Origin: Hymenobacter sp. PAMC 26628
Lineage (GTDB): Bacteria; Bacteroidota; Bacteroidia; Cytophagales; Hymenobacteraceae
DNA: 64,000 bases
Direction: 5' to 3'
NCBI RefSeq assembly: GCF_001562275.1
Contig: NZ_CP014304.1
Span: forward strand, 1,240,001 to 1,304,000
Shown here: in pieces, positions 33,473 to 42,485 of the stretch
How the letters are laid out: every line of letters starts with the position of its first letter
Numbering within the stretch: position 1 is the first letter of the stretch
Program-made: the position numbers and the translations under genes
Notes under the pieces: generated by a model
What the model saw: only the letters and a program-made list of their open reading frames with translations
Told to the model about the DNA's origin: nothing
The model's database searches: none

Positions 33473-34167
33473 ATGCCCTTGGTCCTCGCCTCGCTTCTGC
33501 CCCCAAGCGGTGCCTAACGCCTGCCTATACTGCGCTACTACGATATTCTAGACATCTTGCGCGAAGCGATGTTCGACGAGTTTGTGGCCCTAATGGCGTA
33601 CCTATTCAGCCTGCCCGTTTCGCTCATTAGCCTCGTTAACGAATTATATTACCCTGCCAGCCAGAGCCTACCGGGCCCAGCCGCCGCGCGTCGAAGCCCT
33701 GTGCTTGTCGGTGACGCAGCAAAACAAAGCCGTAGTGTTCACTGAGCTGACCCAGAGCGAAGCCTTGTGCCTGACTACTGCGGCCGACGCAACGGCCCGG
33801 GCCAAGGGCCAGCGGTTTACGTGGATGGCCCGCTGCGGTGCCCGACTAGCGCAGTGCCGGCGTGCTGTGCGTCGTTGACCACGCCCTGCGCACCTTCGGT
33901 GCCGAAGAGCAGCACGTGCTCGGTCAGTCGGCCCAGTTAGTGGCCCGAACTATTGCCGCGCCACCACTGCCTCACCAGCACCGCGCTAGATGATCCGCGC
34001 TGGTGACGCAGGGCAAAGCGGTGGAAGAATGTCGCCTACCTGGGGCCCCGGTGCGCCACCTCATTGGCCCCTGTAGCACTCAGGTTCCTGTGCCCGAAGC
34101 TGTGCTCGACCCTGTGGCGCAGCGCCTGAACGATTTGTGCCAGATACTGGCTGAATATCACCAGTAG
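33473..34167 (+). pseudogene. GAF-domain protein remnant
   Basis: A decayed cytoplasmic GAF protein of the kind common in Hymenobacter. Readable pieces in order are LRYYDILDILREAMFDEFV and LFSLPVSLISLVNE, then after a frame change at about 33680 RVEALCLSVTQQNKAVVFTE, then after another at about 33850 GVLCVVDHALRTFGAEEQHV, then a C-terminal helical tail ending NDLCQILAEYHQ at 34167. There is also a TAA in frame at 33515. No intact reading frame remains. Confidence 0.8.
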
Positions 34168-34182
34168 CCGCCGCTTGCACCA

Positions 34183-34218
34183 TAAAAAAGCCGGGCCCTA
34201 TAGGGTCCGGCTTTTTTT
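34183..34218. terminator. bidirectional intrinsic terminator
   Basis: A-run, AGCCGGGCCCTA / TAGGGTCCGGCT hairpin, T7. Lies between the GAF remnant (+) and the CBM3 protein gene (-). Confidence 0.85.
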
Positions 34219-34246
34219 GCAACCGATTGGCAATAAGCTGCGCGGC

Positions 34247-37200
34247 CTATTGCTTCACTAGCTTGAGGTTCTGCACGGTGCCACCGGTGGTGAGGCGGGC
34301 CAGGTAGAGGCCCGGGGCCAGGCCCGTGGCCTGCCACTCGGTGCGGACCAGCTCACCGGCCGCGGCCTGGCCAGTGGCCAGGTGCTGCACCAGGCGGCCG
34401 GTGCCGTCGTACACATCCAGCTGATAAGCAGCACCCTGCGCCAGGGCAAAGGCAAGCGTGGTGCTGCCCGTGAAGGGGTTGGGGTAGCTGCGCACGGCTT
34501 GCACCACAGCAGAGCCAACTGGTGCACCAGTGGCGGCCGTGGCCTGGGGGCCCCGGCTCATGGTAGCACTGGCCCCAGCGGCGCCGGCTGGCTCCTGGCC
34601 GTACACGAGGCGGCCCTGCTGGTACACGCTCAGGTGGTCGTTGGCGGCAAACTGGAGGCTGAACGGCATGTAGGAAAAGTCGTTGGCCTGGTCGAAGAAC
34701 GACCAATCGTCCTTATAGAGGCGGTACTGCACGTTGCCGGTGGTGCTGCGCGGCGCGAGGCTGCCCAAAGCCGGGTTGAACCGGATTTCGGCGAACGTCT
34801 CGGTGCCGGACTGGCCGAAGGTGACGTTCACGTTGCTGCTGCCCAGCACCGCGTAGTCAACGGAAGACCTCAGGGCCGCCGCGCCTTCGGGGCTGAACCA
34901 GTAGCGCACGGCCAGGTCCTGGTACGGCACGGGCTGGTTGCCCACGTTCTTCAGCTGCACGTAGGTGCTGATGGTTTGGGTCGAGAGCACCGTGGTCTGG
35001 GTTTGCGACAACACTTGCAGGCTTGTAACAAGGGCCACTGGGGCCGGCTCCACGCCGCCAATCAGCACGCCGTTGCGGTACACGGTCAGGTGGTCGTTCG
35101 GGGCGTAGGCGCGGCTGTAGGAGTACGAGTAGTCGTCCGTCTGGTCGAAGCGCGTGTAGGTTTCCTTGTAAATGCGCGAGCGAATCTGGCCGGAATTGCC
35201 CCCGGCGGGCAGGCTGTTGGGCGAGGTGAAGCTGTACTCCACGTAGCCGAAGGCGCCCTGCACGGGCTGGGCCAGCGGCACGTAGCGCATCTTCACGTCG
35301 CTGGTGCCGAGCTGGGCGTAGTCCACCGACGTCAGGATGGGCGCGAAGTCCTCCGGCGTCAGCCAGTAGCGCACGGTCAATTCTTGGTAGGGAATAGCCT
35401 CGGCGCTGTTGTTCACCAGGTCCAGGTTGGGGCGCACCGTGTCGTCGTTGGGCAGGTAATCGGCGTTCTGGTGCAGCACGCTCACCACCGTCGGGCTCTG
35501 CACTGTTACGGAGAAGGGCAGCGAGGCGGTGCCGCAGTCGTTGGTGGCCGTGGCCGTTACCACCGTGGTGCCCAGCGGAAACACGTAGGGTGACGTGATG
35601 GCCGTCGTCGTGCCGTTCACCACAACCGAATACGTGAGCACCGACGAGCCGGTAGCAGTGGCCGCAAAGGCCACCGGGGCCCCGCGCAAACCGGCCTGGG
35701 CCGTTGCCACCGGTACCACCGGCGCCGTAATTACCGGCGTCGTGCACGCGGCGCCCGCGCGCACCACCTGGTAGGCGGTACCGACGCGCAGGCCGTCCAC
35801 CACCAGGTTGGGCGAGCTGGCGCCCTGGCGCAGGGCCACGGTGCCGATGTTGGCCGGCGAGGTGCTGGCCGCTTCGGCCGCGCTCACGTCGGCCGTGGCG
35901 GGCTCGGCGTCGGCGGGCGGGTTCACGAAGAGCTGGGCCAGGTTGCCGGTTTCGTCGAAGCTGTACTTCACCACCAGCAGGTAGGTGGTGTTCAGCTCGT
36001 AGTCGGTGGTGCCATACGTGGCCGCGGCGCTGCCGCTGATGCCGAACTGTACCTTGCCAGTGGCGGCGTTGCGGCGCACGAATACCCGGCTGCGGAAGTT
36101 GGTGCTCAGGGGCGCGGGCCCCAGATGGAAGTAGTAGTCGCCCGCCGTGGTGGCGCTGGCCACGTTCACGAGGTACGACACGTACACCGGCGTGCGGGGC
36201 GCCACGGGCGCGAAGCCGCGGCCCACGTCCTCGCCGCTGGCCACGATGGCCGCCGCGTTGCCGATGCCGCTGGCGCCGTAGCCGGCGTAGCTCAGGCCGG
36301 GGGCCACCACGCCGACGGCGTTAGTGCCGGCGCCGCTGTGAGCCGTCCAGTCGTTGGCGGTCAGCAGGGCCCCGGCGGGGTAGGCGAAGTTTTCTTCGAG
36401 CAGCAGCGCAGCCGAGGCGGCCGTTGTTCCCTGCGTTAGTGTGCCAGGCGCAGTGGTGCGGTAGTTCTCGGCGAAAGGCGTGTCGTTGTCGTTGTACTCA
36501 AACACGGCGAACGTGTAGGTATTGCCGGCCCGCAGGCCGGTCACGGTCACGCCGGTGCCGGTGCCGTTGTACACCACGTAGTTGCCAGTACCGATTTGGG
36601 GCCCCACGCCAAAGGTGGCGTCAGCGGCGTAAGTCGTCGCGTCAACGGGCGCGGCGTTTACGGCGGTGGTGAGGCGGGCCAGGATGAGCCGCTTGGCCCC
36701 GTTGCCGCCCGCCACGGTCAGGTGCAGCGAGTTGCTGGTCACGGCGCTGGCCGTGAGGGAGGCCGAAGCGGTGGGCTCGGCGGCCAGCGGTATGTTGGCC
36801 GTGGTGAAGGTCAACTCGTCGCCGTAGGCGGTGCCCGCGGCGTTGGTGGCGTAGGCCCGCACGAAGTAGGCGGTGCCGGGCAGCAAGCCGGTGAGGGCGC
36901 TGGCGAAGGTGCCGGAGCCCGCGCCGTCGGTGGTTTTGGTGGCCGTCAGGGTGGGGTTGGCGGTTTTGCTCCACACCACGCCCCGGGCCGTCACGGCGCT
37001 GCCGCCGTCGGCATCCACAGTGCCGCCGGCCGTGGCGGTGGTAGGCGCGAGGGCCGTCACGGCCACGCTGCTCACCGAGGCCGGGTACACCGGTGCTACG
37101 CCGGTGCCGCTCACGGCCACGGCCAGGGCCGGTACGCCGGGGCCCTGCACCGCGAGGCTAGCCGCGAAGGCCTGCGCTGCTGTGGGTACGAAGCGCACGT

Positions 37201-38782
37201 CCACGGTGGCGTTCACCGCGCCATCAACAGGCGTTACTTGGATGGCGCAGCAGGCAAAGGCCTGGGCCCCCACGCGGATTTCGAAGCCGGCCGCGGGCGT
37301 CACCGTCACCGGGCCGGTGAGGTTAGCGCTGCTCAGGGTGAAGCTTTTCGACAAGCTGGCCGCGCCGCTGGCGGTGCTGCCAAAGTCGGCCAACGTAGTG
37401 AGCGAAGCCGTCAGGGTGGGTTTCGTTACTACCACCGGGGCCGTCACGGTCACCGCCACCGGGGCGCTCAGGCCCACCACAGCCCCGCAGACAGAGGTGG
37501 CCTGGGCCACCACGTAATAGGTGCCCGCGGCCGGAAAATTAGCGCCGCTGACCTGATACGTAGCCGCCGTGGCACCCGCCAGCGCCGTGGCGTAGGGCCC
37601 CGCCGCGGCCGTGCCGTAGTACCAAGCAAAGGCCGATGGGGCCCCAGCGGTGGCTGTGAGGGCCACGCCCGTGCCGGTGCTCGTCACCGATTGGCTGGCT
37701 ATGGGCGTTACCGTCACCGGGTTGGTGGCCGGGGCTAGGTTAATGGCAAGGTTCTGCCCGTTGTCGGTGCCAAAGGTGAGCGGCGCGTCGCTCACCACCC
37801 GGATGCGGTAGCCGCTGCCGCTCAGCGTGCCCGCCGGCAAGGTGGCCGCGAGCGGCGAGGCCGCGCCGCTGCCAATAATGTTGTCCGTCGCATTGGCCGG
37901 AAACACGCCCGCCGCGCTCGAAAGCTGCGCCTTGAACGTGGCGCCCGCCGCAAAGCCAGTGGCGTCATAAGCCACCGCGAAGCTAGCACTGCCGGCGCTG
38001 CTGCTCAGGCAGTACGGGCTGCCGTAGGCCGTAGCCGCGGTGGTGATGCTGGCGGTGGGCGTGCCGGTCCCGGTGCCCAGCGTGGGCGTCAGCACCAGGT
38101 TGTCGAGGGCCAGGCCCTGGCCGTTGGTGCTGCCGCCGGCGCCCACGTCGCTCCAGCGCAGGTAATAGGTGGCGTCGGCGGCCAGGTTCAGGCCAGTGAG
38201 CGCCACTTGCTTGGTGGTGGTGAGCGGCGGGTAGCTGTAAACGGTGTTGTTGGCGTCGGCTGTGAAGTTCTGGTCGCCAGCCGTTTGGGCGGCCCACGTC
38301 ACCCCGTCGGTGCTCACGTAAAACTTCCAGTCGTAGGCCCGGCTGCCGGAGCGGTATTTTTCAATGTCGAACTGCACGGCTAGGTCCTGCACTACCGCGC
38401 CCGAGGTGTTCTTCACCGCCAACAGGATGTGGCGCGGCGAGGTGTAAGAGCCGCTGTTCAGAAAGCCCAGGGCCCTATCCGCCGAGCCAGCCACGGCCCC
38501 AAAGTTGTAGGTGCCGCCCGCGGTGAAGTTGTTGCCCGTGGTGGCCACGGTCGTGGCCGCATAGTTGGCGGCGCTGCCGTAGGTTGGCACGGCTTCGGCC
38601 GATAGTAAGAAGCCGGTGGGCACCGCGGCCGCGGCGGCGGTGCCCAGCCCGTCGAAGGTTTCGGTGACCGGGGCGGCGCTGGGCAGCAGCGCCTGGGCCC
38701 CGGCGGCCAGGGGCAGCGCACCGGCCGCGGCCAGTGCCAATCCCCGGCGCATTCCGCGCAAAAAATTAGAAGTCAATAACAT
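34247..38782 (-). CDS. giant type IX-secreted protein with two CBM3-like modules
   Basis: 1511 residues. A signal peptide (residues 1-30, ending AGAQA) leads into an N-terminal jelly-roll-like region (TETFDGLGTAAAAAVPTGF, LDNLVLTP). Ig/Fn3-type segments follow (about 560-660, VVWSKTANPTLTATKTTDG ... AYFVRAYATN), then a second jelly-roll (about 780-1000) and an HYR-like module with NDCGTASLPFSVTV. Next are two cellulose-binding CBM3-like modules (about 1097-1244 and 1254-1390) with PYQELTVRYWLTPE / PYQDLAVRYWFSPE and DDYSYSYSR / NDFSYMPFS. The last ~75 residues, RSYPNPFTGSTTLAFAL ... LKLVKQ, are a type A sorting domain for T9SS. No catalytic glycosidase domain is visible, so it is an adhesin or binding protein. 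Confidence 0.92.
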   Translation of the reverse strand: MLLTSNFLRGMRRGLALAAAGALPLAAGAQALLPSAAPVTETFDGLGTAAAAAVPTGFLLSAEAVPTYGSAANYAATTVATTGNNFTAGGTYNFGAVAGSADRALGFLNSGSYTSPRHILLAVKNTSGAVVQDLAVQFDIEKYRSGSRAYDWKFYVSTDGVTWAAQTAGDQNFTADANNTVYSYPPLTTTKQVALTGLNLAADATYYLRWSDVGAGGSTNGQGLALDNLVLTPTLGTGTGTPTASITTAATAYGSPYCLSSSAGSASFAVAYDATGFAAGATFKAQLSSAAGVFPANATDNIIGSGAASPLAATLPAGTLSGSGYRIRVVSDAPLTFGTDNGQNLAINLAPATNPVTVTPIASQSVTSTGTGVALTATAGAPSAFAWYYGTAAAGPYATALAGATAATYQVSGANFPAAGTYYVVAQATSVCGAVVGLSAPVAVTVTAPVVVTKPTLTASLTTLADFGSTASGAASLSKSFTLSSANLTGPVTVTPAAGFEIRVGAQAFACCAIQVTPVDGAVNATVDVRFVPTAAQAFAASLAVQGPGVPALAVAVSGTGVAPVYPASVSSVAVTALAPTTATAGGTVDADGGSAVTARGVVWSKTANPTLTATKTTDGAGSGTFASALTGLLPGTAYFVRAYATNAAGTAYGDELTFTTANIPLAAEPTASASLTASAVTSNSLHLTVAGGNGAKRLILARLTTAVNAAPVDATTYAADATFGVGPQIGTGNYVVYNGTGTGVTVTGLRAGNTYTFAVFEYNDNDTPFAENYRTTAPGTLTQGTTAASAALLLEENFAYPAGALLTANDWTAHSGAGTNAVGVVAPGLSYAGYGASGIGNAAAIVASGEDVGRGFAPVAPRTPVYVSYLVNVASATTAGDYYFHLGPAPLSTNFRSRVFVRRNAATGKVQFGISGSAAATYGTTDYELNTTYLLVVKYSFDETGNLAQLFVNPPADAEPATADVSAAEAASTSPANIGTVALRQGASSPNLVVDGLRVGTAYQVVRAGAACTTPVITAPVVPVATAQAGLRGAPVAFAATATGSSVLTYSVVVNGTTTAITSPYVFPLGTTVVTATATNDCGTASLPFSVTVQSPTVVSVLHQNADYLPNDDTVRPNLDLVNNSAEAIPYQELTVRYWLTPEDFAPILTSVDYAQLGTSDVKMRYVPLAQPVQGAFGYVEYSFTSPNSLPAGGNSGQIRSRIYKETYTRFDQTDDYSYSYSRAYAPNDHLTVYRNGVLIGGVEPAPVALVTSLQVLSQTQTTVLSTQTISTYVQLKNVGNQPVPYQDLAVRYWFSPEGAAALRSSVDYAVLGSSNVNVTFGQSGTETFAEIRFNPALGSLAPRSTTGNVQYRLYKDDWSFFDQANDFSYMPFSLQFAANDHLSVYQQGRLVYGQEPAGAAGASATMSRGPQATAATGAPVGSAVVQAVRSYPNPFTGSTTLAFALAQGAAYQLDVYDGTGRLVQHLATGQAAAGELVRTEWQATGLAPGLYLARLTTGGTVQNLKLVKQ

Positions 38783-38843
38783 AGAAAGGCGGCGTAACCG
38801 CGAGAAATCCAGAAGAATGAAACAAACAGGGCCCCGGGCCGCC

Positions 38844-40178
38844 TTAGCTCACCGGGCCAGCGTCGATTTTTGCCTCCACGGCAGCCTGCACTTCCACCGG
38901 CAGGTTGGAGAGCAGGTCCAGCCCGGTGGCGGCCTCGATGGCGTCCACGGTGGTGCGGTACACGCCCCAGTCCGTGTTGATGGAGTTGATGTTGGGCGTG
39001 TCGATGGCGATGATGCGGGTGCCGGCGTTCACGCGGGCCACGTCGTTGTCGCCCACCGGCAAAATCACCACCACTTTCCAGCAGCGGTTGGGCACGGTCA
39101 CGCGGCCCTGGTCGAGGGTCGTCGTGAGGCCCCCGGCCGAGCCCGTGCCGCCCACCCCGTACGAGCCGCAGACGATGTACACCTCGTTGCCGCCGGCCAA
39201 AAAGGTGCGGGTGTAGTTCTCCAGGTTGGCCCAGGTTTGCTGGTTGTTCTGGGGGGCCTGGGGCATCATATTGGTCATGAGGAACGTGGCCGAGTTGTTC
39301 TCCACACTCGAGGTGCGGTCGGCCGAGGGGCAGTTGTGGCCCCGGTCGAAGCCCGAGCCCACGTAGCTGAACTCCGTGACGTGGTACCACTCGGCGGGCA
39401 GCGTGGCGTCGGCCCGGAAGTCGTCCTGCCGGTCAATGCCGCCGCGGTCCGACAGGTCCAGGTGCCAGCTCACCCAGTTGGGCTTGCCCTGGTCGCGGCT
39501 GTACGACACCGCGTACTGCGACTTGAGCAGCAAGTAGTTGTTGGGCATTGCCACGTCCGTTTGGGCCCCGCTCGGGTTGCCCAGGGCCAGGTTGCTGTTG
39601 TCGGCGGCGGGCAGGGCCACGCCGTAGTCCGTCGCGGCAAAGTCGTCGATGTCGAGCCGCGCCCGGCCCCCGGAGGTCTTGCGGATTTCAAACTTGACGG
39701 GCCCCGGAATATTCACCACAAACGACGCCGCCTGCAACGCGGGCGAGGAGGTGATTACCGTGGCGCCCACCTTCGTCCACTTGGTGCAGTCGCAGCCCTG
39801 CGACTGCGCCCACAGCTCCCAGCTGCTGCTGCCGTCGGTGCCGTAGGTGGCGTGCTGCACCGTCACGGTGGCCGCCCCGTCGGGCAGGTAGAAGTTCATC
39901 GTGAGCGTGCCGGCCTGCTGCAAGCGCACGGCCTGGGCCCCGTTCTTGTGGTCGGCGGCGTCGGTGCCCACCAGGGCATCGGCCAGCGTCCAGCTGCCGG
40001 TGGCAAACGCGACGGTGCCGGTGGGGTAGTCTGGCTTGGTGCCGGTTTCGAAGGTTTCCGGAGCCACCGCGGCCGCGCGTAGCGGAGCCAGCAGCTGGCG
40101 CGCCACGCGCGCCGGTCCAGTAAAGCCCATCAGGCAGAGCAACAGGGGCCCCCCGAGGCGAAGTAAGTGTTGTTTCAT
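38844..40178 (-). CDS. secreted DNA/RNA non-specific endonuclease (NUC1 family)
   Basis: 444 residues with an N-terminal signal peptide. Residues about 35-170 form a jelly-roll-like domain (ETFETGTKPDYPTGTVAFAT). Residues about 190-444 form the NUC1 beta-beta-alpha-metal nuclease with the DRGHNCPSADRT motif near 277 (catalytic His) and the downstream NNSATFLMTNMMPQAPQNNQ metal-ligand Asn region. It degrades DNA and RNA without specificity outside the cell, for nutrient use or biofilm DNA. The CBM3 protein gene follows 61 bp downstream on the same strand, suggesting co-export. Confidence 0.92.
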   Translation of the reverse strand: MKQHLLRLGGPLLLCLMGFTGPARVARQLLAPLRAAAVAPETFETGTKPDYPTGTVAFATGSWTLADALVGTDAADHKNGAQAVRLQQAGTLTMNFYLPDGAATVTVQHATYGTDGSSSWELWAQSQGCDCTKWTKVGATVITSSPALQAASFVVNIPGPVKFEIRKTSGGRARLDIDDFAATDYGVALPAADNSNLALGNPSGAQTDVAMPNNYLLLKSQYAVSYSRDQGKPNWVSWHLDLSDRGGIDRQDDFRADATLPAEWYHVTEFSYVGSGFDRGHNCPSADRTSSVENNSATFLMTNMMPQAPQNNQQTWANLENYTRTFLAGGNEVYIVCGSYGVGGTGSAGGLTTTLDQGRVTVPNRCWKVVVILPVGDNDVARVNAGTRIIAIDTPNINSINTDWGVYRTTVDAIEAATGLDLLSNLPVEVQAAVEAKIDAGPVS

Positions 40179-40600
40179 CCAGGCAGTAGAGAAGTGAATT
40201 TGGGCCCCGGCTCCGGCTTACGCCAGCGAACATGGTTACCCCAATATTTACTAGCAAATTTATACCCTGAATGTTAGGGGAGTATTACCTGCGTACAATT
40301 ATTTATCCGCTTGGCGCTGGCGAGCCCGCCGGGGCCCTGTTCACCGTGCAGGGCTTTTGCGGCCTCACCGGCCTCGACCCCGCCGAGGTCTCCGAGGTGC
40401 TCAGCAGTTAGCCAGCATAATTTCCTTTCACCTCCGAGGCACGTCGGGCACAGGTGAAGCATGAACCGAGCACAGGCGCCTTTACTGAATGCTCGGGTTA
40501 GCCCCTTGCCTGCATGTCAAGCTATACAGGTGGGAGTGATAACCGGCCTGCGTTTTACAAACCATTGTAGTAGTACGAATTGGACCTTATTGGTAGGGAT
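40179..40600. other. no intact gene; short unidentified remnant
   Basis: About 420 bp. A rightward stretch at about 40308-40410 reads GALFTVQGFCGLTGLDPAEV and stops at TAG, which looks like the end of a lost gene that I cannot identify. Otherwise nothing is seen. Confidence 0.4.
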
Positions 40601-40801
40601 TTAAGCGTAGCGCGTAGCGTTCTTAAATTTGGCAATACCCACCACCCGCCGCAATACCGTCGCCGGTATTCCCCGCCGCAGTCCCTGCATCGCAAAGGCG
40701 TTGCGCGCCGTGTGTATTGCTATCAACTCACTCAGCGTCACCTCTACTGCTTGAATTTTATACAAAGCTTTTTGAGTCTTGCTTTTGACCCGTTCATGGG
40801 C
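40601..40801 (-). pseudogene. tyrosine recombinase C-terminal fragment
   Basis: An open stretch without start codon. It reads VTLSELIAIHTARNAFAMQG, then LRRGIPATVLRRVVGIAKFK and NATRYA before TAA at 40603. HTAR is the H-x-x-R box of tyrosine recombinases and RYA carries the nucleophile Tyr position. The usual second His (G-H) is Ile here. The rest of the gene is missing on this side. It may be the distal part of the integrase whose N-terminus lies at 51730-52207 in the same orientation. Confidence 0.75.
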
Positions 40802-40910
40802 TTAGGAACTTTGTGATGCGTAGACCAACCCGTAACCCCTGTACTCCTGACTTTTTCCAATCCATGAGCGACCAAGCAATATTGAGGTGGCCTAGTTGAG
40901 CAGGAGAGAA

Positions 40911-41786
40911 TTAGGTGATATTGGCAAGTTGTTGTTGATGAAAGAGATAAGGCTTTAAATAGCCAATGCTGGAGTGGCGGCGCTTGTGATTGTAGTAGTC
41001 AAAATACGCGGCCACGCTGGCTTGCGCATCGGCCAAGTCCCTAAAAACGGGCCACTCGCGAAGTTCGAGCAGTTCGGTTTTGAGGCGCGACCAGAGACTC
41101 TCGGCCTGGGCATTGTCGTAGCACTCGCCGCGGCGGCTATGCGAGCGTTGGGCCTTGGCATCGCGCAGGAGGGTTTTGTAGGCATTGCCTACATATTGGC
41201 CGCCCCGGTCGGAGTGGACGATGAGGCCGGGAGCGGGCCGTTGCGCGAGCAGGGCCCGCTGCAAGGCCGTGGTCACCAGGGCTTCGGGCATGTCGGCCCG
41301 CACCTGCCAGCCCACGACCTGCTTGGTGCACACGTCTTGGAAGGCGCAGCAGTAAACCCAGTTGCCGTTAGCCAGGGGCAGGTAGGTGATATCGCTGACC
41401 CACACCCGATTGGCCTGGCTGGGCTTGGGCTGGTCGAGCAGCAAATTGGGGGCGCAGCGCTTGCCATGGGTCGAATCGGTCGTACGGGGCGTGAAAGCTT
41501 TGGGCTGTAAGGCCTTACGTCCATGGCGGCGCAGGGCTGTCCGCAGCGCCTGCCGGCCCACGCGGTGGCCCAATTCGCGCAGCTCGACCTGCAGCCGGCG
41601 CGTGCCGTAGCGCCGCTGGTGGTCGTCAAACACGTCGACCATCACCGTTTCCCAGGCTGGCTCCGTTTTCGGCACAGCGCGCTGGCACCAAGCGTAGTAG
41701 CGGCTGGGCACGACGTGTAAGACCTGGCAGAGCAGGTGCACCGAATAGTGAACGCGTTGCTGGTCAATAAACTGCAACTGGCTCAC
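40911..41786 (-). CDS. IS3-family transposase OrfB (DDE domain)
   Basis: 291 residues. HTH_21-like start, then the rve integrase core with the catalytic triad in VWVSDITYLPL (Asp), LIVHSDRGGQYVG (Asp) and NAQAESLWSRLKTE (Glu), plus the C-terminal YFDYYNHKRRHSSIGY signature. GTG 41786 overlaps the orfA stop; in intact elements OrfB is made as an OrfAB fusion by -1 frameshifting at the upstream A7 run. Confidence 0.93.
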   Translation of the reverse strand: MSQLQFIDQQRVHYSVHLLCQVLHVVPSRYYAWCQRAVPKTEPAWETVMVDVFDDHQRRYGTRRLQVELRELGHRVGRQALRTALRRHGRKALQPKAFTPRTTDSTHGKRCAPNLLLDQPKPSQANRVWVSDITYLPLANGNWVYCCAFQDVCTKQVVGWQVRADMPEALVTTALQRALLAQRPAPGLIVHSDRGGQYVGNAYKTLLRDAKAQRSHSRRGECYDNAQAESLWSRLKTELLELREWPVFRDLADAQASVAAYFDYYNHKRRHSSIGYLKPYLFHQQQLANIT

Positions 41787-42066
41787 GGGGTCGGGGGATG
41801 CGAGAAGATAGCGATGGCTTTTTTTAAAATCTCCAGCTCCTGCGCCAGCCGTTTGTTGGCCAGGCGCAGGGCCCGCACTTCAGCGGCCTCGGCCGGGTCA
41901 GCGGGCAAGGGCTGCTGAGCCGCTTTTTGCCATTGACAGAGCAATTTGGCGTTGAGGTTCAGGGCGCGACTGCTAGCGTCGAGCGGCTTTCGCTGGCCAG
42001 CCGCAGGGCTTCGGCCCGAAAGGCCGCATCATAGCGCGGCCGTTTGGAGGAAGAGGCTTTTTCCAT
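41783..42066 (-). pseudogene. IS3-family OrfA, frameshifted
   Basis: Starts MEKASSSKRPRYDAAFRAEA (HTH N-terminus) and breaks near 41970-41985; the other frame resumes ALNLNAKLLCQWQKAAQQPL and ends with the leucine-rich coiled coil LANKRLAQELEILKKAIAIF. The span from start to stop is 284 nt, one short of a whole number of codons, which agrees with a single-base deletion. Confidence 0.85.
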
Positions 42067-42115
42067 GGAATTGGGAAATTACCACCCAATTCTCTCCTGA
42101 TTAACCCGACCACCT

Positions 42116-42471
42116 CAAAAAACACCGCCATTGCGGCCACCAATAAGGGCCCCGCCGAGTACTTCAAGGGCACTGCCTGGGGTAACCCTGTTTACCCAGC
42201 CCGTTAACCCTACCGGCTGCGTGGTGGGCAGCGTGACTTTCGAACCCGGCGCCCGCAACAGCTGGCACTCGCATCCGGCCGGCCAGATGCTGATTGCCAC
42301 CGACGGCGCCGGCTACTACCAGGAAAAAGGCCAGCCCGCCCAGCTGAGTGCCCCGGCGGCACGGTGGCCATCGCGCCCGGCGTGGTGCACTGGCAATTCA
42401 CCGTGGAGCAGGCCCGGACCAAACTCGGCCGATACTATCAGAAAATTAGGGTAACTAATTCCTCTGACTAA
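42116..42471 (+). pseudogene. cupin-domain protein remnant
   Basis: Pieces of a small cupin: NKGPAEYFKGTAW, then after a frame change near 42180 GSVTFEPGARNSWHSHPAGQ with the metal-binding H-x-H motif and GAGYYQEKGQPAQL. After a second change near 42350 comes GGTVAIAPGVVHWQ. The 5' end is cut by the IS3 element and the 3' end diverges after the last cupin strand. Confidence 0.8.
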
Positions 42472-42485
42472 GTACTAGGTGTTCA

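Larger units (their letters stand above)
40883..42115 (-). mobile_element. IS3-family insertion sequence
   Basis: Terminal inverted repeats of about 25-30 bp: both ends begin TGAGGTGG and share GTT and CAGGAGA blocks (left 40883-40912, right end at 42115). The element has overlapping orfA and orfB on the minus strand with an A7 slippery run (41819-41825). OrfA has a one-base deletion, so the copy is probably no longer autonomous. A cupin gene is truncated at its right end. No clear target duplication was visible by eye. Confidence 0.88.
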
